Shown here: positions 8,306 through 17,801 of the stretch, in pieces | Layout of the letters: every line of letters begins with the position of its first letter | How positions within the stretch are numbered: position 1 is the stretch's first letter | Origin: Brevibacillus brevis | GTDB taxonomy: Bacteria; Bacillota; Bacilli; Brevibacillales; Brevibacillaceae | Reading direction: 5' to 3' | DNA: 64,000 bases | Assembly: GCF_022026395.1 (NCBI RefSeq) | Contig: NZ_CP041767.1 | Coordinates: 1,437,501 to 1,501,500, forward strand | Program-made: the position numbers and the translations under genes | Notes under the pieces: generated by a model | Databases searched by the model: none | Seen by the model: the letters and a program-made list of their open reading frames with translations, nothing else | Told to the model about the DNA's origin: nothing

Positions 8306-8446
8306 AAGATCACCTTCCTTGTTCATTTTTTTCATAGTCTGTTCAATCATCTTGTGCTTTACCCGCCATATCTGCGGCTTGGCTTTGATGTTTGCCCTAT
8401 GTTACGATTAAAGATAGTAGTTTTGTAACGAGAGGGGTCGAATTCC

Positions 8447-11095
8447 TTGAGTCATTTTGTGTTGATTGATGGAAACAGTGTTGCGAACCGGGCGTTTTAT
8501 GCGCTCCCTTTATTGTCCACATCGGCAGGACTGCATACGAACGCAGTGCTGGGCTTTACGACTATGCTGTTAAAAGTGTTGGAGGAAATGAAGCCGACGC
8601 ATATCATGGTTGCTTTTGACGCGGGAAAAGTCGTGTTTCGCCATAGCGAGTATGCAGAGTACAAAGGGGGACGCAGCAAAACTCCGCCGGAGCTGTCTGA
8701 ACAGTTTCCACTGATTCGGGAGCTGTTGGATGCCTTCTCAATCAAACGCTTCGAGCTGGAAGGCTACGAGGCGGATGACATTATCGGTACGTTGACGAAG
8801 CAGGCAGATGAGCAAGCCTGGAAAACGACTGTCATCACCGGAGACAAAGATATGCTGCAACTCGTGTCCGAGCATGTATCCGTCGCTTTGACGCGCAAGG
8901 GAGTCAGCGAAATCGAGCTGTACACTCCGCAAGAAATTCATGAAAAGTACGGCCTTAAGCCGCTGCAAATAATTGATTTGAAAGGCTTGATGGGCGATTC
9001 GTCCGACAACATTCCAGGTGTCCCTGGTGTCGGGGAAAAAACAGCTCTGAAGCTGCTGCACGAATACGGCTCTGTCGAGCAAGTTCTGGAAAACATCGAT
9101 AAAGTCTCTGGCAAAAAGCTGCAAGAGAACCTGCGTGAGAATGTAGATAAGGCGAACATGAGTAAAGCTTTGGCAACCATTTTGCGGGAAGCGCCTGTGG
9201 AGCTGGATGTGCAAGAGACTGGCTTTGAAGGCTATGATGGGGTACCTGTCAGCGAGTTCTTTAAAAAGATGGAGTTCAAATCGCTCTTGTCCAAGATCAA
9301 AGTAGCACAACCAGCCGACGGAAGCGGACATCCAGACGCCAAGCCATTTTCGTTTGAAGTGATTTCAGAGGAAAACAAAGCGGCGTACGAGTCCAAACTG
9401 ACTTCGCCAATGGCTCTTTACATTGAAATGGACGGGGAAAACTATCATCATGCGCCTTTCCTCGGGATTGGACTGGCTGCGGAAGATACGGTGATGTTCG
9501 TTCCTTGGGACGTAGCCAAGGAATGGAAGGTGCTCTGTGAGTGGTTGGCTGATCTGGCGAAGGAGAAGTGGGTATTTGACGGCAAGCGGGACACGGTTGG
9601 ACTCGCTTGGCATGATTTCGCGATAAAAGGCATCAGCTTTGACGTGTACCTCGCCTCTTACCTGCTGAATGCGGCTGAAAGCAACCCGACGTTGGATAGC
9701 ATTGCGGCTCAATACGCACAGACACGGGTATTGTCAGATGAAGAGGTGTACGGCAAGGGGGCCAAGCGTCTTGTTCCTGAAATGGACGTGCTGAGCGAGC
9801 ATGTGGCGCATAAAGCGGCAGCCATCTGGCAGAGCGTGCCTGTATTGCGCGAGCAACTGGCGGAAAACGAAATGGAAAAGCTGCTCGGCGAATTGGAAGC
9901 TCCGCTGAGTATGGTATTGGCTCTCATGGAAAAGCAAGGCGTGAAGGTAAACAGTGAGCGCCTCGTGCAAATGGGGGAAGACTTGGATAAAAAGCTCGCG
10001 GGTCTGACAGATCAGATTTACGAGTTGGCGGGTGGGGCATTCAACATCAACTCGCCGAAGCAATTGGGCGAAATTTTGTTTGACCGCTTGTCTCTGCCTG
10101 TATTGAAAAAGACCAAAACAGGCCCTTCTACCAGTGCGGATGTATTGGAGAAGCTCGCCCCTTATCACCCGATCATCGATGCGATCCTGACCTTCCGTCA
10201 GCTCGGCAAGCTCCGTTCGACGTATATTGAGGGCTTGACCAAGGAAATCCATACGAAGACGAGCAAGGTGCATACGCTTTACAACCAAGCGACCACGGCG
10301 ACAGGGCGCCTGTCCAGTACGGACCCGAATCTGCAAAATATCCCGATCCGTATGGAGGAAGGACGCAAGATTCGCGAGGCGTTTATCCCGTCAGAGGACG
10401 GCTGGTACATGCTGGCGGCCGACTATTCCCAGATTGAGCTGCGGATTTTGGCCCATATTTCGCAAGACGAAAACTTGATTGACGCCTTCCAAAAAGGAAT
10501 GGATATTCATACCCGCACCGCCATGGACGTATTTGGTGTGAGTGAGGAAGAAGTAACCTCGCTGATGCGCCGTCAGGCCAAAGCGGTCAACTTCGGGATC
10601 GTATACGGCATCAGCGACTACGGTCTGTCGCAAAATCTCAATATTACCCGTAAAGAAGCCGGGGACTTCATTGAGCGCTACTTTGATGTCTTCTCCGGCG
10701 TGAAGCGCTGGATGGACGAGATTGTTCAACAGGCGAAAGCGGATGGCTATGTGACGACCTTGTTGAATCGCCGCCGCTACCTGCCTGATATTCGCAGCAG
10801 CAACTTTAACCTGCGTTCGTTTGCCGAGCGTACTGCGATGAACACACCGATCCAGGGTACTGCTGCCGATGTGATCAAGCTGGCGATGATTCGCATGCAG
10901 GAGGCAATCGAAGAGAAAGGTCTCGCGAGCCGCATGCTTTTGCAGGTGCACGATGAGCTTGTATTTGAAGTGCCGGAAAATGAGCTGGAGGTCATGCGCA
11001 AGCTGGTGCCAGAAGTGATGGAGAGTGCGTTGTCCCTCAACGTCCCGCTCAAGGTGGACGTCAGTGATGGACGTACCTGGTACGATGCGAAGTAG
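8447..11095 (+). CDS. polA: DNA polymerase I
   Basis: 882 residues. An N-terminal 5'-3' exonuclease (1-290) contains FDAGKVVFRH, YEADDIIGT and GVPGVGEKTA. The middle 3'-5' exonuclease domain (about 290-470) is degenerate: the position of the usual DTET metal motif reads IEMD, so proofreading should be absent, as in Geobacillus and related Pol I. The polymerase domain shows motif A DYSQIELRILAH (near 658), motif B RRQAKAVNFGIVYG (near 707) and motif C VHDELVFEV (near 834). The start is TTG, with AGAGGGG about 8 bases upstream. It fills gaps in repair and removes RNA primers, and heads the polA-mutM-coaE cluster. Confidence 0.97.
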   Translation: MSHFVLIDGNSVANRAFYALPLLSTSAGLHTNAVLGFTTMLLKVLEEMKPTHIMVAFDAGKVVFRHSEYAEYKGGRSKTPPELSEQFPLIRELLDAFSIKRFELEGYEADDIIGTLTKQADEQAWKTTVITGDKDMLQLVSEHVSVALTRKGVSEIELYTPQEIHEKYGLKPLQIIDLKGLMGDSSDNIPGVPGVGEKTALKLLHEYGSVEQVLENIDKVSGKKLQENLRENVDKANMSKALATILREAPVELDVQETGFEGYDGVPVSEFFKKMEFKSLLSKIKVAQPADGSGHPDAKPFSFEVISEENKAAYESKLTSPMALYIEMDGENYHHAPFLGIGLAAEDTVMFVPWDVAKEWKVLCEWLADLAKEKWVFDGKRDTVGLAWHDFAIKGISFDVYLASYLLNAAESNPTLDSIAAQYAQTRVLSDEEVYGKGAKRLVPEMDVLSEHVAHKAAAIWQSVPVLREQLAENEMEKLLGELEAPLSMVLALMEKQGVKVNSERLVQMGEDLDKKLAGLTDQIYELAGGAFNINSPKQLGEILFDRLSLPVLKKTKTGPSTSADVLEKLAPYHPIIDAILTFRQLGKLRSTYIEGLTKEIHTKTSKVHTLYNQATTATGRLSSTDPNLQNIPIRMEEGRKIREAFIPSEDGWYMLAADYSQIELRILAHISQDENLIDAFQKGMDIHTRTAMDVFGVSEEEVTSLMRRQAKAVNFGIVYGISDYGLSQNLNITRKEAGDFIERYFDVFSGVKRWMDEIVQQAKADGYVTTLLNRRRYLPDIRSSNFNLRSFAERTAMNTPIQGTAADVIKLAMIRMQEAIEEKGLASRMLLQVHDELVFEVPENELEVMRKLVPEVMESALSLNVPLKVDVSDGRTWYDAK

Positions 11096-11143
11096 GCATG
11101 CCTAGAACATAAAGATAGATAGACAGCGAGAGGAGGAGGGCAT

Positions 11144-11971
11144 ATGCCAGAATTGCCGGAGGTAGAAACCGTCGTACGGACTCTGCGTGGCTTGGTTATG
11201 GGAAAAACGATTGAGAGAGTAAGTGTTCATTTGGCGCGTATTGTGCGTCAGCCAGATGACGTGGAAGCTTTCAAATCTCTCTTGGTGGGACAAACCATCC
11301 AGGATATCCAACGGCGGGCAAAATTCATTCAGTTTTTCTTAAATGAGGACGTGCTCGTGTCCCATTTGCGAATGGAAGGGCGCTATGGCGTGTATCAGGC
11401 AGATGATCCCGTTGAGAAGCATACCCATGTCGTCTTCCATTTTACGGACGGAACGGAGCTGCGTTATCGGGATGTTCGCCAGTTCGGGACGATGGATCTT
11501 TTCCCTAAGGGGAAGGAAACAACCGTCGGACCTTTGGCAAAACTGGGGGTAGAACCGCTAGATAAAAGTTTTACTCCTGAAGTTTTGGGGAAATTGTTAA
11601 AAGGACGGTCAACAAAAATTAAGCCGCTTCTCCTAAACCAGGAATGTATTGTAGGGCTGGGGAATATTTATGTGGACGAGTCACTCTTTAAAGCAGGCAT
11701 TCATCCGGAGAAACCAGCAGGAAAGCTGACAGATAAAGATGTTAACCGACTGCACGAAAGCATCGTCTCCACTTTGCAAGAAGCGGTAGAACAAGGTGGT
11801 AGCTCCATCAAGTCATATGTGAACGGACAGGGCGAGATGGGAATGTTCCAGCAATCTCTATTAGTTTATGGACGAAAAGATGAGGCTTGTACAAGGTGCG
11901 GGGCCGAAATCATTCGGTTTGTAGTCGGCGGCAGAGGGACGCATATTTGCCCTGATTGTCAAAAGCTATAA
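11144..11971 (+). CDS. mutM: Formamidopyrimidine-DNA glycosylase
   Basis: 275 residues with the invariant N-terminus MPELPEVE (catalytic Pro after Met removal, then Glu), a helix-two-turn-helix (QECIVGLGNIYVDE), and a C-terminal zinc finger (CTRCGAEI...CPDCQK). It removes 8-oxoguanine and ring-opened purines and cuts the abasic strand. GAGAGGAGGAG precedes the ATG. Placement directly after polA is conserved in Bacillus relatives. Confidence 0.97.
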   Translation: MPELPEVETVVRTLRGLVMGKTIERVSVHLARIVRQPDDVEAFKSLLVGQTIQDIQRRAKFIQFFLNEDVLVSHLRMEGRYGVYQADDPVEKHTHVVFHFTDGTELRYRDVRQFGTMDLFPKGKETTVGPLAKLGVEPLDKSFTPEVLGKLLKGRSTKIKPLLLNQECIVGLGNIYVDESLFKAGIHPEKPAGKLTDKDVNRLHESIVSTLQEAVEQGGSSIKSYVNGQGEMGMFQQSLLVYGRKDEACTRCGAEIIRFVVGGRGTHICPDCQKL

Positions 11972-11998
11972 CAGTTCGACCAAGGGAGGAGGATGGGC

Positions 11999-12601
11999 AT
12001 GATACTAGGGTTAACAGGCGGAATTGCCACTGGGAAAAGCACGGTGACAGGTATGCTTCGTGAGCGTGGGATTCCTGTCATTGACGCTGACCAAATCGCC
12101 AGAGAGGTCGTAGAACCAGGTAAATTAGCCTATGAAGCGATCGTGCGCCATTTTGGACGAGAAATCCTATTGGAAGATGGTCAAATTGATCGGAAAAAAC
12201 TAGGTGAGATCGTGTTTTCGGACGAGTCCGAGCGTCAAAAGCTGAACGCCATTGTCCATCCCGAAGTACGCCGGGTCATGCGGGAAGAGGCCGAATCAGC
12301 GGAAGCGAATGGAGCCGAGATCGTCTTTATGGACATTCCTCTACTGTATGAGAGCAAGCTTACACATATGGTAGAAAAAATCGTGGTCGTCTATGCGCCC
12401 TACGAGATGCAATTGGCGAGAATGCTGGAGCGCGACGAATTGGAAGAAGAACAAGCACGAAAAAGACTGCGGGCGCAGTTTCCCATTGATCAGAAGAAGC
12501 AGGGCGCAGACTTTTTGATCGATAATTCTGGTTCGCGTGAAGAAACCGAGCGTCAAGTGGAGGCGGTATTGGCCGCGATTCGATCGGAGCGTCAATCATG
12601 A
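11999..12601 (+). CDS. coaE: Dephospho-CoA kinase
   Basis: 200 residues. The P-loop GGIATGKST is at residues 7-15, with DADQIAREVVEPG and the lid region following. It phosphorylates dephospho-CoA, the last step of coenzyme A synthesis. AGGAGG (11987-11992) is spaced 6 bases from the ATG at 11999; the ATG at 11993 is too close. Its stop overlaps the start of the next gene by 4 bp (ATGA), so the two are translationally coupled. Confidence 0.95.
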   Translation: MILGLTGGIATGKSTVTGMLRERGIPVIDADQIAREVVEPGKLAYEAIVRHFGREILLEDGQIDRKKLGEIVFSDESERQKLNAIVHPEVRRVMREEAESAEANGAEIVFMDIPLLYESKLTHMVEKIVVVYAPYEMQLARMLERDELEEEQARKRLRAQFPIDQKKQGADFLIDNSGSREETERQVEAVLAAIRSERQS

Positions 12602-13161
12602 GTTTTGGCAAACGTGCAGCATTGATCGTGCTCGTTTTGGCGAGTGTATTTTTGCTGCTAAACACGCCATTGGTGTGGAAATGGATGTACCCGATCAAAT
12701 ATGAGCAACAGATTGTGACGGCTGCACTGAAATATAAGGTGGACCCTCATTTGGTACTGGCCGTCATTCGTTCCGAGAGTGGGTTTGCGACAGATCGCGT
12801 TTCGAAAAAAGGTGCGATCGGGCTCATGCAAATCATGCCGGAAACAGCGCAATGGATCGTCAGGGAGGCAGACTTCCGTCCAAAGGACAATCAATACTTG
12901 TACGACCCTGTCATGAACATCGAGATTGGGACATGGTATCTCGAATTTTTGCTGTCCCGCTATGATGGCGATATCGTCAAAGTCATTGCCGCCTACAACG
13001 CCGGTCCGGGAAAAGTAAACGGATGGCTCGCGAGTGAGCAATGGAACGGAACTCGAGAGACGATTGAGGACATTCCATATGGGGAGACTCGTCAATATGT
13101 TCAACGAGTGCTCTATTACCATGATCGATACAAAAATATATACGACTTTCAATTACGTTAA
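12598..13161 (+). CDS. Lytic transglycosylase, SLT domain
   Basis: 187 residues with an N-terminal transmembrane or signal helix (8-23). The SLT fold is marked by IRSESGFATDRVS (catalytic Glu near residue 60), KGAIGLMQIMPETA and AAYNAGPGKVNGW. It cleaves peptidoglycan between MurNAc and GlcNAc, forming anhydro-MurNAc, outside the membrane. It is coupled to coaE by a 4-bp overlap and followed by a strong terminator, so it ends the polA cluster transcript. Confidence 0.92.
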   Translation: MSFGKRAALIVLVLASVFLLLNTPLVWKWMYPIKYEQQIVTAALKYKVDPHLVLAVIRSESGFATDRVSKKGAIGLMQIMPETAQWIVREADFRPKDNQYLYDPVMNIEIGTWYLEFLLSRYDGDIVKVIAAYNAGPGKVNGWLASEQWNGTRETIEDIPYGETRQYVQRVLYYHDRYKNIYDFQLR

Positions 13162-13170
13162 AAATCAATG

Positions 13171-13213
13171 AAAAGCCGCTTCTCGTACGGATTAGAGAGC
13201 GGCTTTTCCTCTT
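13171..13213 (+). terminator. Terminator after lytic transglycosylase gene
   Basis: AAAAGCCGCT pairs with AGCGGCTTTT around a loop, followed by a T-rich tract. Confidence 0.85.
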
Positions 13214-13262
13214 TTTTTGGGTAGGGTAAATCGTCCAAATATTTATTTTTCAGTAAAACACA

Positions 13263-13290
13263 TTGATAATTGTGTCATACTTATTATAAT
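13263..13290 (+). promoter_or_regulatory. gapB promoter
   Basis: TTGATA (13263-13268), a 16-bp spacer and a consensus TATAAT (13285-13290). The spacer contains the CcpN-type box. Confidence 0.65.
13271..13281 (+). promoter_or_regulatory. CcpN-type operator in gapB promoter
   Basis: TGTGTCATACT matches the CcpN binding consensus TRTGHYATAYW (as I recall it from B. subtilis work) at all 11 positions. It lies between the -35 and -10 boxes. A weaker inverted copy (9 of 11) overlaps 13290-13303. CcpN represses gapB and pckA during glycolytic growth in B. subtilis; the same control is inferred here. Confidence 0.6.
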
Positions 13291-13336
13291 AAAAGTATCA
13301 GATAAGCGTAACTCAATTCGAAAGGGGTTTCTATAT

Positions 13337-14383
13337 ATGACAATTAAAATCGGTATTAATGGTTTCGGACGTATTGGCCGCATGGTATTCCGCCGCGCTA
13401 TCCAGGACCCCAACATTGAAATCGTTGCAATCAACGCTAGCTATCCAGCGGAGACGCTTGCACATTTGTTGAAATATGATACGATCCACGGACGCCTGCA
13501 AAATAAAGTGGAAGTCCAAGACAACAAGATTATCGTAGATGGAAAAGCAACAGTTGTACTGTCTGACCGTGATCCGCTGAAGCTGCCTTGGGGTGACCTC
13601 GGAGTAGAGATCGTTGTTGAAGCTACAGGCAAGTTCAACAATCGTGAAGGCGCTGGCAAGCACCTGCAAAGCGGTGCGAAAAAAGTTGTGATTACAGCAC
13701 CAGCGAAAGAAGAAGACGTGACGATCGTGATGGGTGTAAACGAAGGCACCTACGACCATGCCAATCACCACATTATCTCCAATGCTTCCTGCACAACCAA
13801 CTGTCTCGCACCTGTGGCAAAAGTGCTCAACGATGCATTCGGTATCGAACAAGGTCTCATGACTACCATTCACTCGTTTACAAACGATCAGGTGAATCTC
13901 GACAATCCGCATAAAGACCTGCGTCGTGCACGTGCAGCTAGCGAGTCCATCATTCCAACGACGACAGGAGCTGCTCGTGCAGTAGGAATCGTTCTACCAG
14001 AATTGAATGGCAAGCTGAACGGTTTTTCCTTGCGCGTACCGACTCCAAACGTTTCTGTAGTAGACTTGGTGGTCAATACGAAGAAGCCAGTTACATTGGA
14101 CGAAGTAAACCGCGTCCTGCGTGAAGCAAGCGAAAGCAGCATGAAAGGCTACCTCGAGTTCTGCGACGAGCCGCTCGTATCCAGCGATTTCAATGGCAAC
14201 GATCACTCCTCGATCATAGACGGTCTGTCTACGATGGTAATGGGAGACAATCAGGTGAAAGTGATTGCTTGGTACGATAACGAGTGGGGCTACTCCTGCC
14301 GTGTCGTAGACCTGGTTCGCCACGTATCCGAGCAGCACAATCAAGCTGCAACAAAAGAAGCTGCTGCTGTTGGTGTAAAATAA
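13337..14383 (+). CDS. gapB: NADP-preferring glyceraldehyde-3-phosphate dehydrogenase (gluconeogenic)
   Basis: 348 residues. The Rossmann motif INGFGRIGR is at the N-terminus and the catalytic cysteine is in SNASCTTNC (Cys152). The residue run INASYPAETLAHLLKYDT is characteristic of GapB rather than glycolytic GapA; GapB lacks the acidic residue that binds NAD ribose, favouring NADP in gluconeogenesis. Gene context (after coaE, before nrdR-dnaB-dnaI) also matches B. subtilis gapB. GAAAGGGG precedes the ATG; a longer open frame to 13217 runs through the promoter and is not coding. Confidence 0.93.
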   Translation: MTIKIGINGFGRIGRMVFRRAIQDPNIEIVAINASYPAETLAHLLKYDTIHGRLQNKVEVQDNKIIVDGKATVVLSDRDPLKLPWGDLGVEIVVEATGKFNNREGAGKHLQSGAKKVVITAPAKEEDVTIVMGVNEGTYDHANHHIISNASCTTNCLAPVAKVLNDAFGIEQGLMTTIHSFTNDQVNLDNPHKDLRRARAASESIIPTTTGAARAVGIVLPELNGKLNGFSLRVPTPNVSVVDLVVNTKKPVTLDEVNRVLREASESSMKGYLEFCDEPLVSSDFNGNDHSSIIDGLSTMVMGDNQVKVIAWYDNEWGYSCRVVDLVRHVSEQHNQAATKEAAAVGVK

Positions 14384-14395
14384 ATAGCATAAACA

Positions 14396-14434
14396 AAACC
14401 CCTTTGCCGATTTTCGAGCAAAGGGGTTTTTCGT
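14396..14434. terminator. Bidirectional terminator between gapB and HD-GYP gene
   Basis: AACCCCTTTGC pairs with GCAAAGGGGTT, with T-runs on both strands. It serves two convergent genes. Confidence 0.85.
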
Positions 14435-14444
14435 TGCTTCGTAT

Positions 14445-15578
14445 TTACGATGAGGTAGGAGAATCTTCTAATGAGTTCACGTTAAATAGATCATCATCTT
14501 CAAAGCCGACAATAAACAGTCGGATGTTCGCCTTGAGATCAAGGTCATAAGGGCTAGGGACGTCGTTTCCTCGACCGTCTTTTATCACACGTACAGTAGG
14601 GCGATGTGAATAATCCGGATCAACCCGACTCACTACCCCGATTTCTCCGGTATTCAAAACGACGCTGCTACCAATCGGGAAGATAGCAATATGCTTGATA
14701 AAGGCATTTACGAGATGGTGCTCGAACAGCGTACCACCAGATCCAAACAGGTATTCCACAGCATCCTGTGGCATGTACCGTTTGCGCCATGGACGTGGGG
14801 AAGTCAAAGAGTCATAAATATCACAGAGACCAACGATTTGCGCGAATTCGTGAATTTGCTTGCCGGATAATCCCTGTGGATAGCCACTTCCATTTAGCCG
14901 TTCATGGTGCTGCAAGCAGACGTGGGCTGACAAAAGCGAGATGTCATGCTGCTTTCGCAACAAATTAAAGCCCAGCATCGTGTGTTGTTTGGCGATTTCC
15001 TTCTCTTCGTCTGTCCAACGCTCTGTTTTTTGCAACAGCTCTTCAGGCAGGCTTACTTTGCCGATATCGTGCAGCATGGCTCCTATCCCCAGGTTTATGA
15101 GCTGTGTTCGATTGTAGCCCAGAGACATGCCTACAGCAGTCGCCAGCACGGCCACATTCACGGAGTGATGGTATAAGGATGGTGAATGAGAAGAGATCGT
15201 CGTCAAATGTCCAACCATCTGCTTGTTTTGCATCAGGTCGTCCAAAATTGAGCTAAAGGCACGCTGAAAATGAAGGCCCATTTCTTTTAAGGAAATTTTC
15301 CGGGCCAGCTTGTTTGAGTTTGTAATTTGCTTGATCGTCTTCTCGATGGCTTCCACAGCTATTTGTCTGGTTTGTGGGCGAATGACTTCTTCCACAACGA
15401 TGTCATTGGTACGGGGATCATCGATATACACCGAATCAACACCAGCTCGCTCTAATCCGGAAATGAGTCGTTCCGTTAATTGCATACCGGTTCCAAGCAG
15501 CACCTTTCCATCTTCAGTGAAGACTGTACGTCCCAGTTTCATTCCAGGCTGTAGGTGTTTTAAAGATACTAAACGCAT
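14445..15578 (-). CDS. HD-GYP domain phosphodiesterase
   Basis: 377 residues. The HD motif is in MLHDIGKVSLPEELL and the GYP motif in HHERLNGSGYPQGLSG, with intervening His residues (KQHTMLGF) that bind metal. HD-GYP proteins hydrolyse cyclic di-GMP or other signalling nucleotides. The N-terminal ~110 residues have no recognised sensor domain. GGAGGGATAGTC precedes the ATG at 15578. It sits on the opposite strand between gapB and nrdR, where Bacillus has speD and ytcD, so the locus has been rearranged here. Confidence 0.85.
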   Translation of the reverse strand: MRLVSLKHLQPGMKLGRTVFTEDGKVLLGTGMQLTERLISGLERAGVDSVYIDDPRTNDIVVEEVIRPQTRQIAVEAIEKTIKQITNSNKLARKISLKEMGLHFQRAFSSILDDLMQNKQMVGHLTTISSHSPSLYHHSVNVAVLATAVGMSLGYNRTQLINLGIGAMLHDIGKVSLPEELLQKTERWTDEEKEIAKQHTMLGFNLLRKQHDISLLSAHVCLQHHERLNGSGYPQGLSGKQIHEFAQIVGLCDIYDSLTSPRPWRKRYMPQDAVEYLFGSGGTLFEHHLVNAFIKHIAIFPIGSSVVLNTGEIGVVSRVDPDYSHRPTVRVIKDGRGNDVPSPYDLDLKANIRLFIVGFEDDDLFNVNSLEDSPTSS

Positions 15579-15643
15579 GACTATCCCTCCAACAGTACCA
15601 TAATTGTACTCCATTCGACTTATGCTTTAAATAGGTACAAGGA

Positions 15644-15671
15644 TTGACTTGACTTCTGACAGGAATATGAG
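15644..15671 (+). promoter_or_regulatory. Candidate nrdR promoter
   Basis: TTGACT (15644-15649), 16-bp spacer, TATGAG (15666-15671), about 45 bp before the nrdR start. The -10 box is a moderate match. Confidence 0.4.
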
Positions 15672-15715
15672 GGACACTGTAGACAAGTATTGTCAGTATT
15701 GGAGTTGATTCTGAT

Positions 15716-16195
15716 ATGCGTTGTCCATTTTGCGAATATAATGGGACTAGAGTCCTGGATTCACGTCCTTTCAATCATAATAAATCCATTCGTCGTCGCC
15801 GCGAGTGCGAAGCCTGCGAACGCCGGTTTACTACCTTTGAAATGGTAGAAGAAACACCTTTGTTAATTGTGAAAAAGGACGGAACACGCGAGGAATTCAG
15901 TCGAGACAAGATATTGCGCGGGTTGGTGCGCGCTTGCGAAAAGCGTCCGGTACCGTTGGAAGTGCTTGAAAATGTAGTGAACGATATTGAAAAAGAATTG
16001 CGCAGCTGTGGACAGGCAGAGATCCCGAGCAATGACGTTGGGGAGAAGGTCATGGAGCGTTTATACCATGTCGATGAGGTTGCCTATGTGCGTTTCGCCT
16101 CCGTATACCGCCAATTCAAAGATATCAATGTATTTATGAAAGAGCTGGAGGAGCTATTGGCTCAAGCGCGAAACAGCTCGTTTCCAAAAGAATAG
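15716..16195 (+). CDS. nrdR: Transcriptional repressor NrdR
   Basis: 159 residues, the usual length. The N-terminal zinc ribbon has CPFC and CEAC pairs, followed by RRFTTFE. The ATP-cone (about 49-139) begins [18 protein letters not shown]. It senses ATP/dATP and represses ribonucleotide reductase genes by binding paired NrdR boxes. GGAG lies upstream of the ATG. It precedes dnaB-dnaI, the conserved order in Bacillus (ytcG-dnaB-dnaI). Confidence 0.96.
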   Translation: MRCPFCEYNGTRVLDSRPFNHNKSIRRRRECEACERRFTTFEMVEETPLLIVKKDGTREEFSRDKILRGLVRACEKRPVPLEVLENVVNDIEKELRSCGQAEIPSNDVGEKVMERLYHVDEVAYVRFASVYRQFKDINVFMKELEELLAQARNSSFPKE

Positions 16196-16302
16196 ATAAG
16201 CTTTTTCTGCCAGACTGGCAACTTCTCTCTCGCTCTTGCGGCCGATCCGCCAGGGCTTCTTTGGTTTTCCAACTCATTTTTCCGTGAATGAATGGGTAGT
16301 CA

Positions 16303-16311
16303 TGCTATAAT
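16303..16311 (+). promoter_or_regulatory. Extended -10 promoter of dnaB-dnaI
   Basis: TGCTATAAT (16303-16311) is an extended -10 element with no clear -35. It is 36 bp before the dnaB start. Confidence 0.5.
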
Positions 16312-16346
16312 AAAAGAATCGAATTTTGTCAGGAAGGAAAGATCTG

Positions 16347-17786
16347 ATGCGTCGTTTAGTTTGGAACGAGTTGTTGCCGAAGGATCGTTATCTGGTGCGG
16401 ATGGCAAGACCGATTGGCTTTGCCGAAATGGGCTTTGTTACGCAGCTATACTTGCCGATCATCGGTGTCGAATCGTACGCTCTCTATCAACTGCTCGTCC
16501 ATGGCGTGCAGGAGGTGAGCGGAGCCTCCTCGGAGGGGACCCATCGCAGTTTGATGCTGACGACTTCGCTTTCTCTGGATCGGCTATTGGATGCGCGTGA
16601 ACGTCTGGAGGCAATCGGGCTAGTCGAGGTACGCCGCAGGGAAAATCAGCAGCGTGACTATTATTACGAGTATTTGATCAAACCGCCGCTTAGTCCGGCT
16701 GAGTTTTTTGCAGATTATGTCCTGTCGCTGATGTTGTTAAATAAAATCGAAAACGTTCGCTATTCGCAACTGCGCCAGCATTATGCAGATACGCTTGGCA
16801 GTCAGTTGGATCAAGAATACTCTATTGTGGAAAACGTCACGAAAGACTTCCATGATGTGTTCCAGTCATTGAAACCATCGGAGCTGGAAGTGAAAAAAGG
16901 TTCGGAGCGGGATCAGTTTTTAACCGAGATGGACACCAACTTCCCGCAAGCGCCGATGAAATCTGGCTACGAGGCACAAGTCAACCATTCGCTGAGTGTG
17001 TCGTCCTTGCGCCTGTACTTGCCGGATAATGCCGACTCGGTCAAAGTATTGGAAGGCAAAAGCATGGAGCTGTTGTTCTCGCTGTGCCACTTCTATCAGC
17101 TAGACAGCTGGGGGATGGGGCAGGAGCTGCGTGATTGGACGCTGTACAAATCGGATCGGAGTTTGGACGGAGAAGTTTTGCGCAAGCGTTTGGTTCAACG
17201 CTACACAGAAGACAAGCTATACCGGACAGCGCCTGCAACTGACACGGCAGAGGATGGATGGGGACCTGGTCGCTTGCCTGAGCCTGGGAGCGAAGCCTTT
17301 ATCCGTGCTTGCCGCCAGTTATCTCCGGTGACCCTGTTGGAAAAGGTCGTCGGTGGCAGAATCAGCAAGGTATTTTTGGAACGGGCTGAGACGCTTGTAT
17401 TTGCGGATGGGATGCAGCCGGAAGTCGTCAATGCGCTGCTGCTTCATACGCTAGCCAGCATGCAAATGGAGCTGCCAAAAGCATACATGGAAACGATCCG
17501 CGACAGCTGGAAAGCCAAACGGATCGCAACAGTTGACGAGGCAGTCAAGCAAATCCTCGAACGTGCGGATCAACGGGCACAAACAACCGAGAAGGCAAAA
17601 GCGGGCAAGAAGGAAACGGCTCCTGTCAGACGCAACGGTAGAGCTATCTTGCAGGACAAGTTGCCGGCATCTGTCGAGTGGCAGCTATCTCAGGAGAAAA
17701 CCGCATCGGACGCAGAAAAGAAACAGTCCATTCAGGATTTTCCAGACTTGCAGAAAAGACTGGAAACCTTGCGAAAACGGAAATAA
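16347..17786 (+). CDS. dnaB: Primosomal replication initiation protein DnaB
   Basis: 479 residues. The protein matches the Gram-positive DnaB/DnaD type loader rather than the replicative helicase: N-terminal winged-helix region (MGFVTQLYLPIIGVESYALY) and a DnaB_2 domain near 310-400 ending in the AYMETIRDSWK-like motif. In B. subtilis it recruits DnaI and the helicase to the membrane-bound origin. AGGAAGGA (16331-16338) fits the ATG at 16347; a TTG at 16326 is upstream of that ribosome site. dnaI follows after 15 bp. Confidence 0.93.
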   Translation: MRRLVWNELLPKDRYLVRMARPIGFAEMGFVTQLYLPIIGVESYALYQLLVHGVQEVSGASSEGTHRSLMLTTSLSLDRLLDARERLEAIGLVEVRRRENQQRDYYYEYLIKPPLSPAEFFADYVLSLMLLNKIENVRYSQLRQHYADTLGSQLDQEYSIVENVTKDFHDVFQSLKPSELEVKKGSERDQFLTEMDTNFPQAPMKSGYEAQVNHSLSVSSLRLYLPDNADSVKVLEGKSMELLFSLCHFYQLDSWGMGQELRDWTLYKSDRSLDGEVLRKRLVQRYTEDKLYRTAPATDTAEDGWGPGRLPEPGSEAFIRACRQLSPVTLLEKVVGGRISKVFLERAETLVFADGMQPEVVNALLLHTLASMQMELPKAYMETIRDSWKAKRIATVDEAVKQILERADQRAQTTEKAKAGKKETAPVRRNGRAILQDKLPASVEWQLSQEKTASDAEKKQSIQDFPDLQKRLETLRKRK

Positions 17787-17801
17787 GGAGTGTGAGGGAA
17801 C

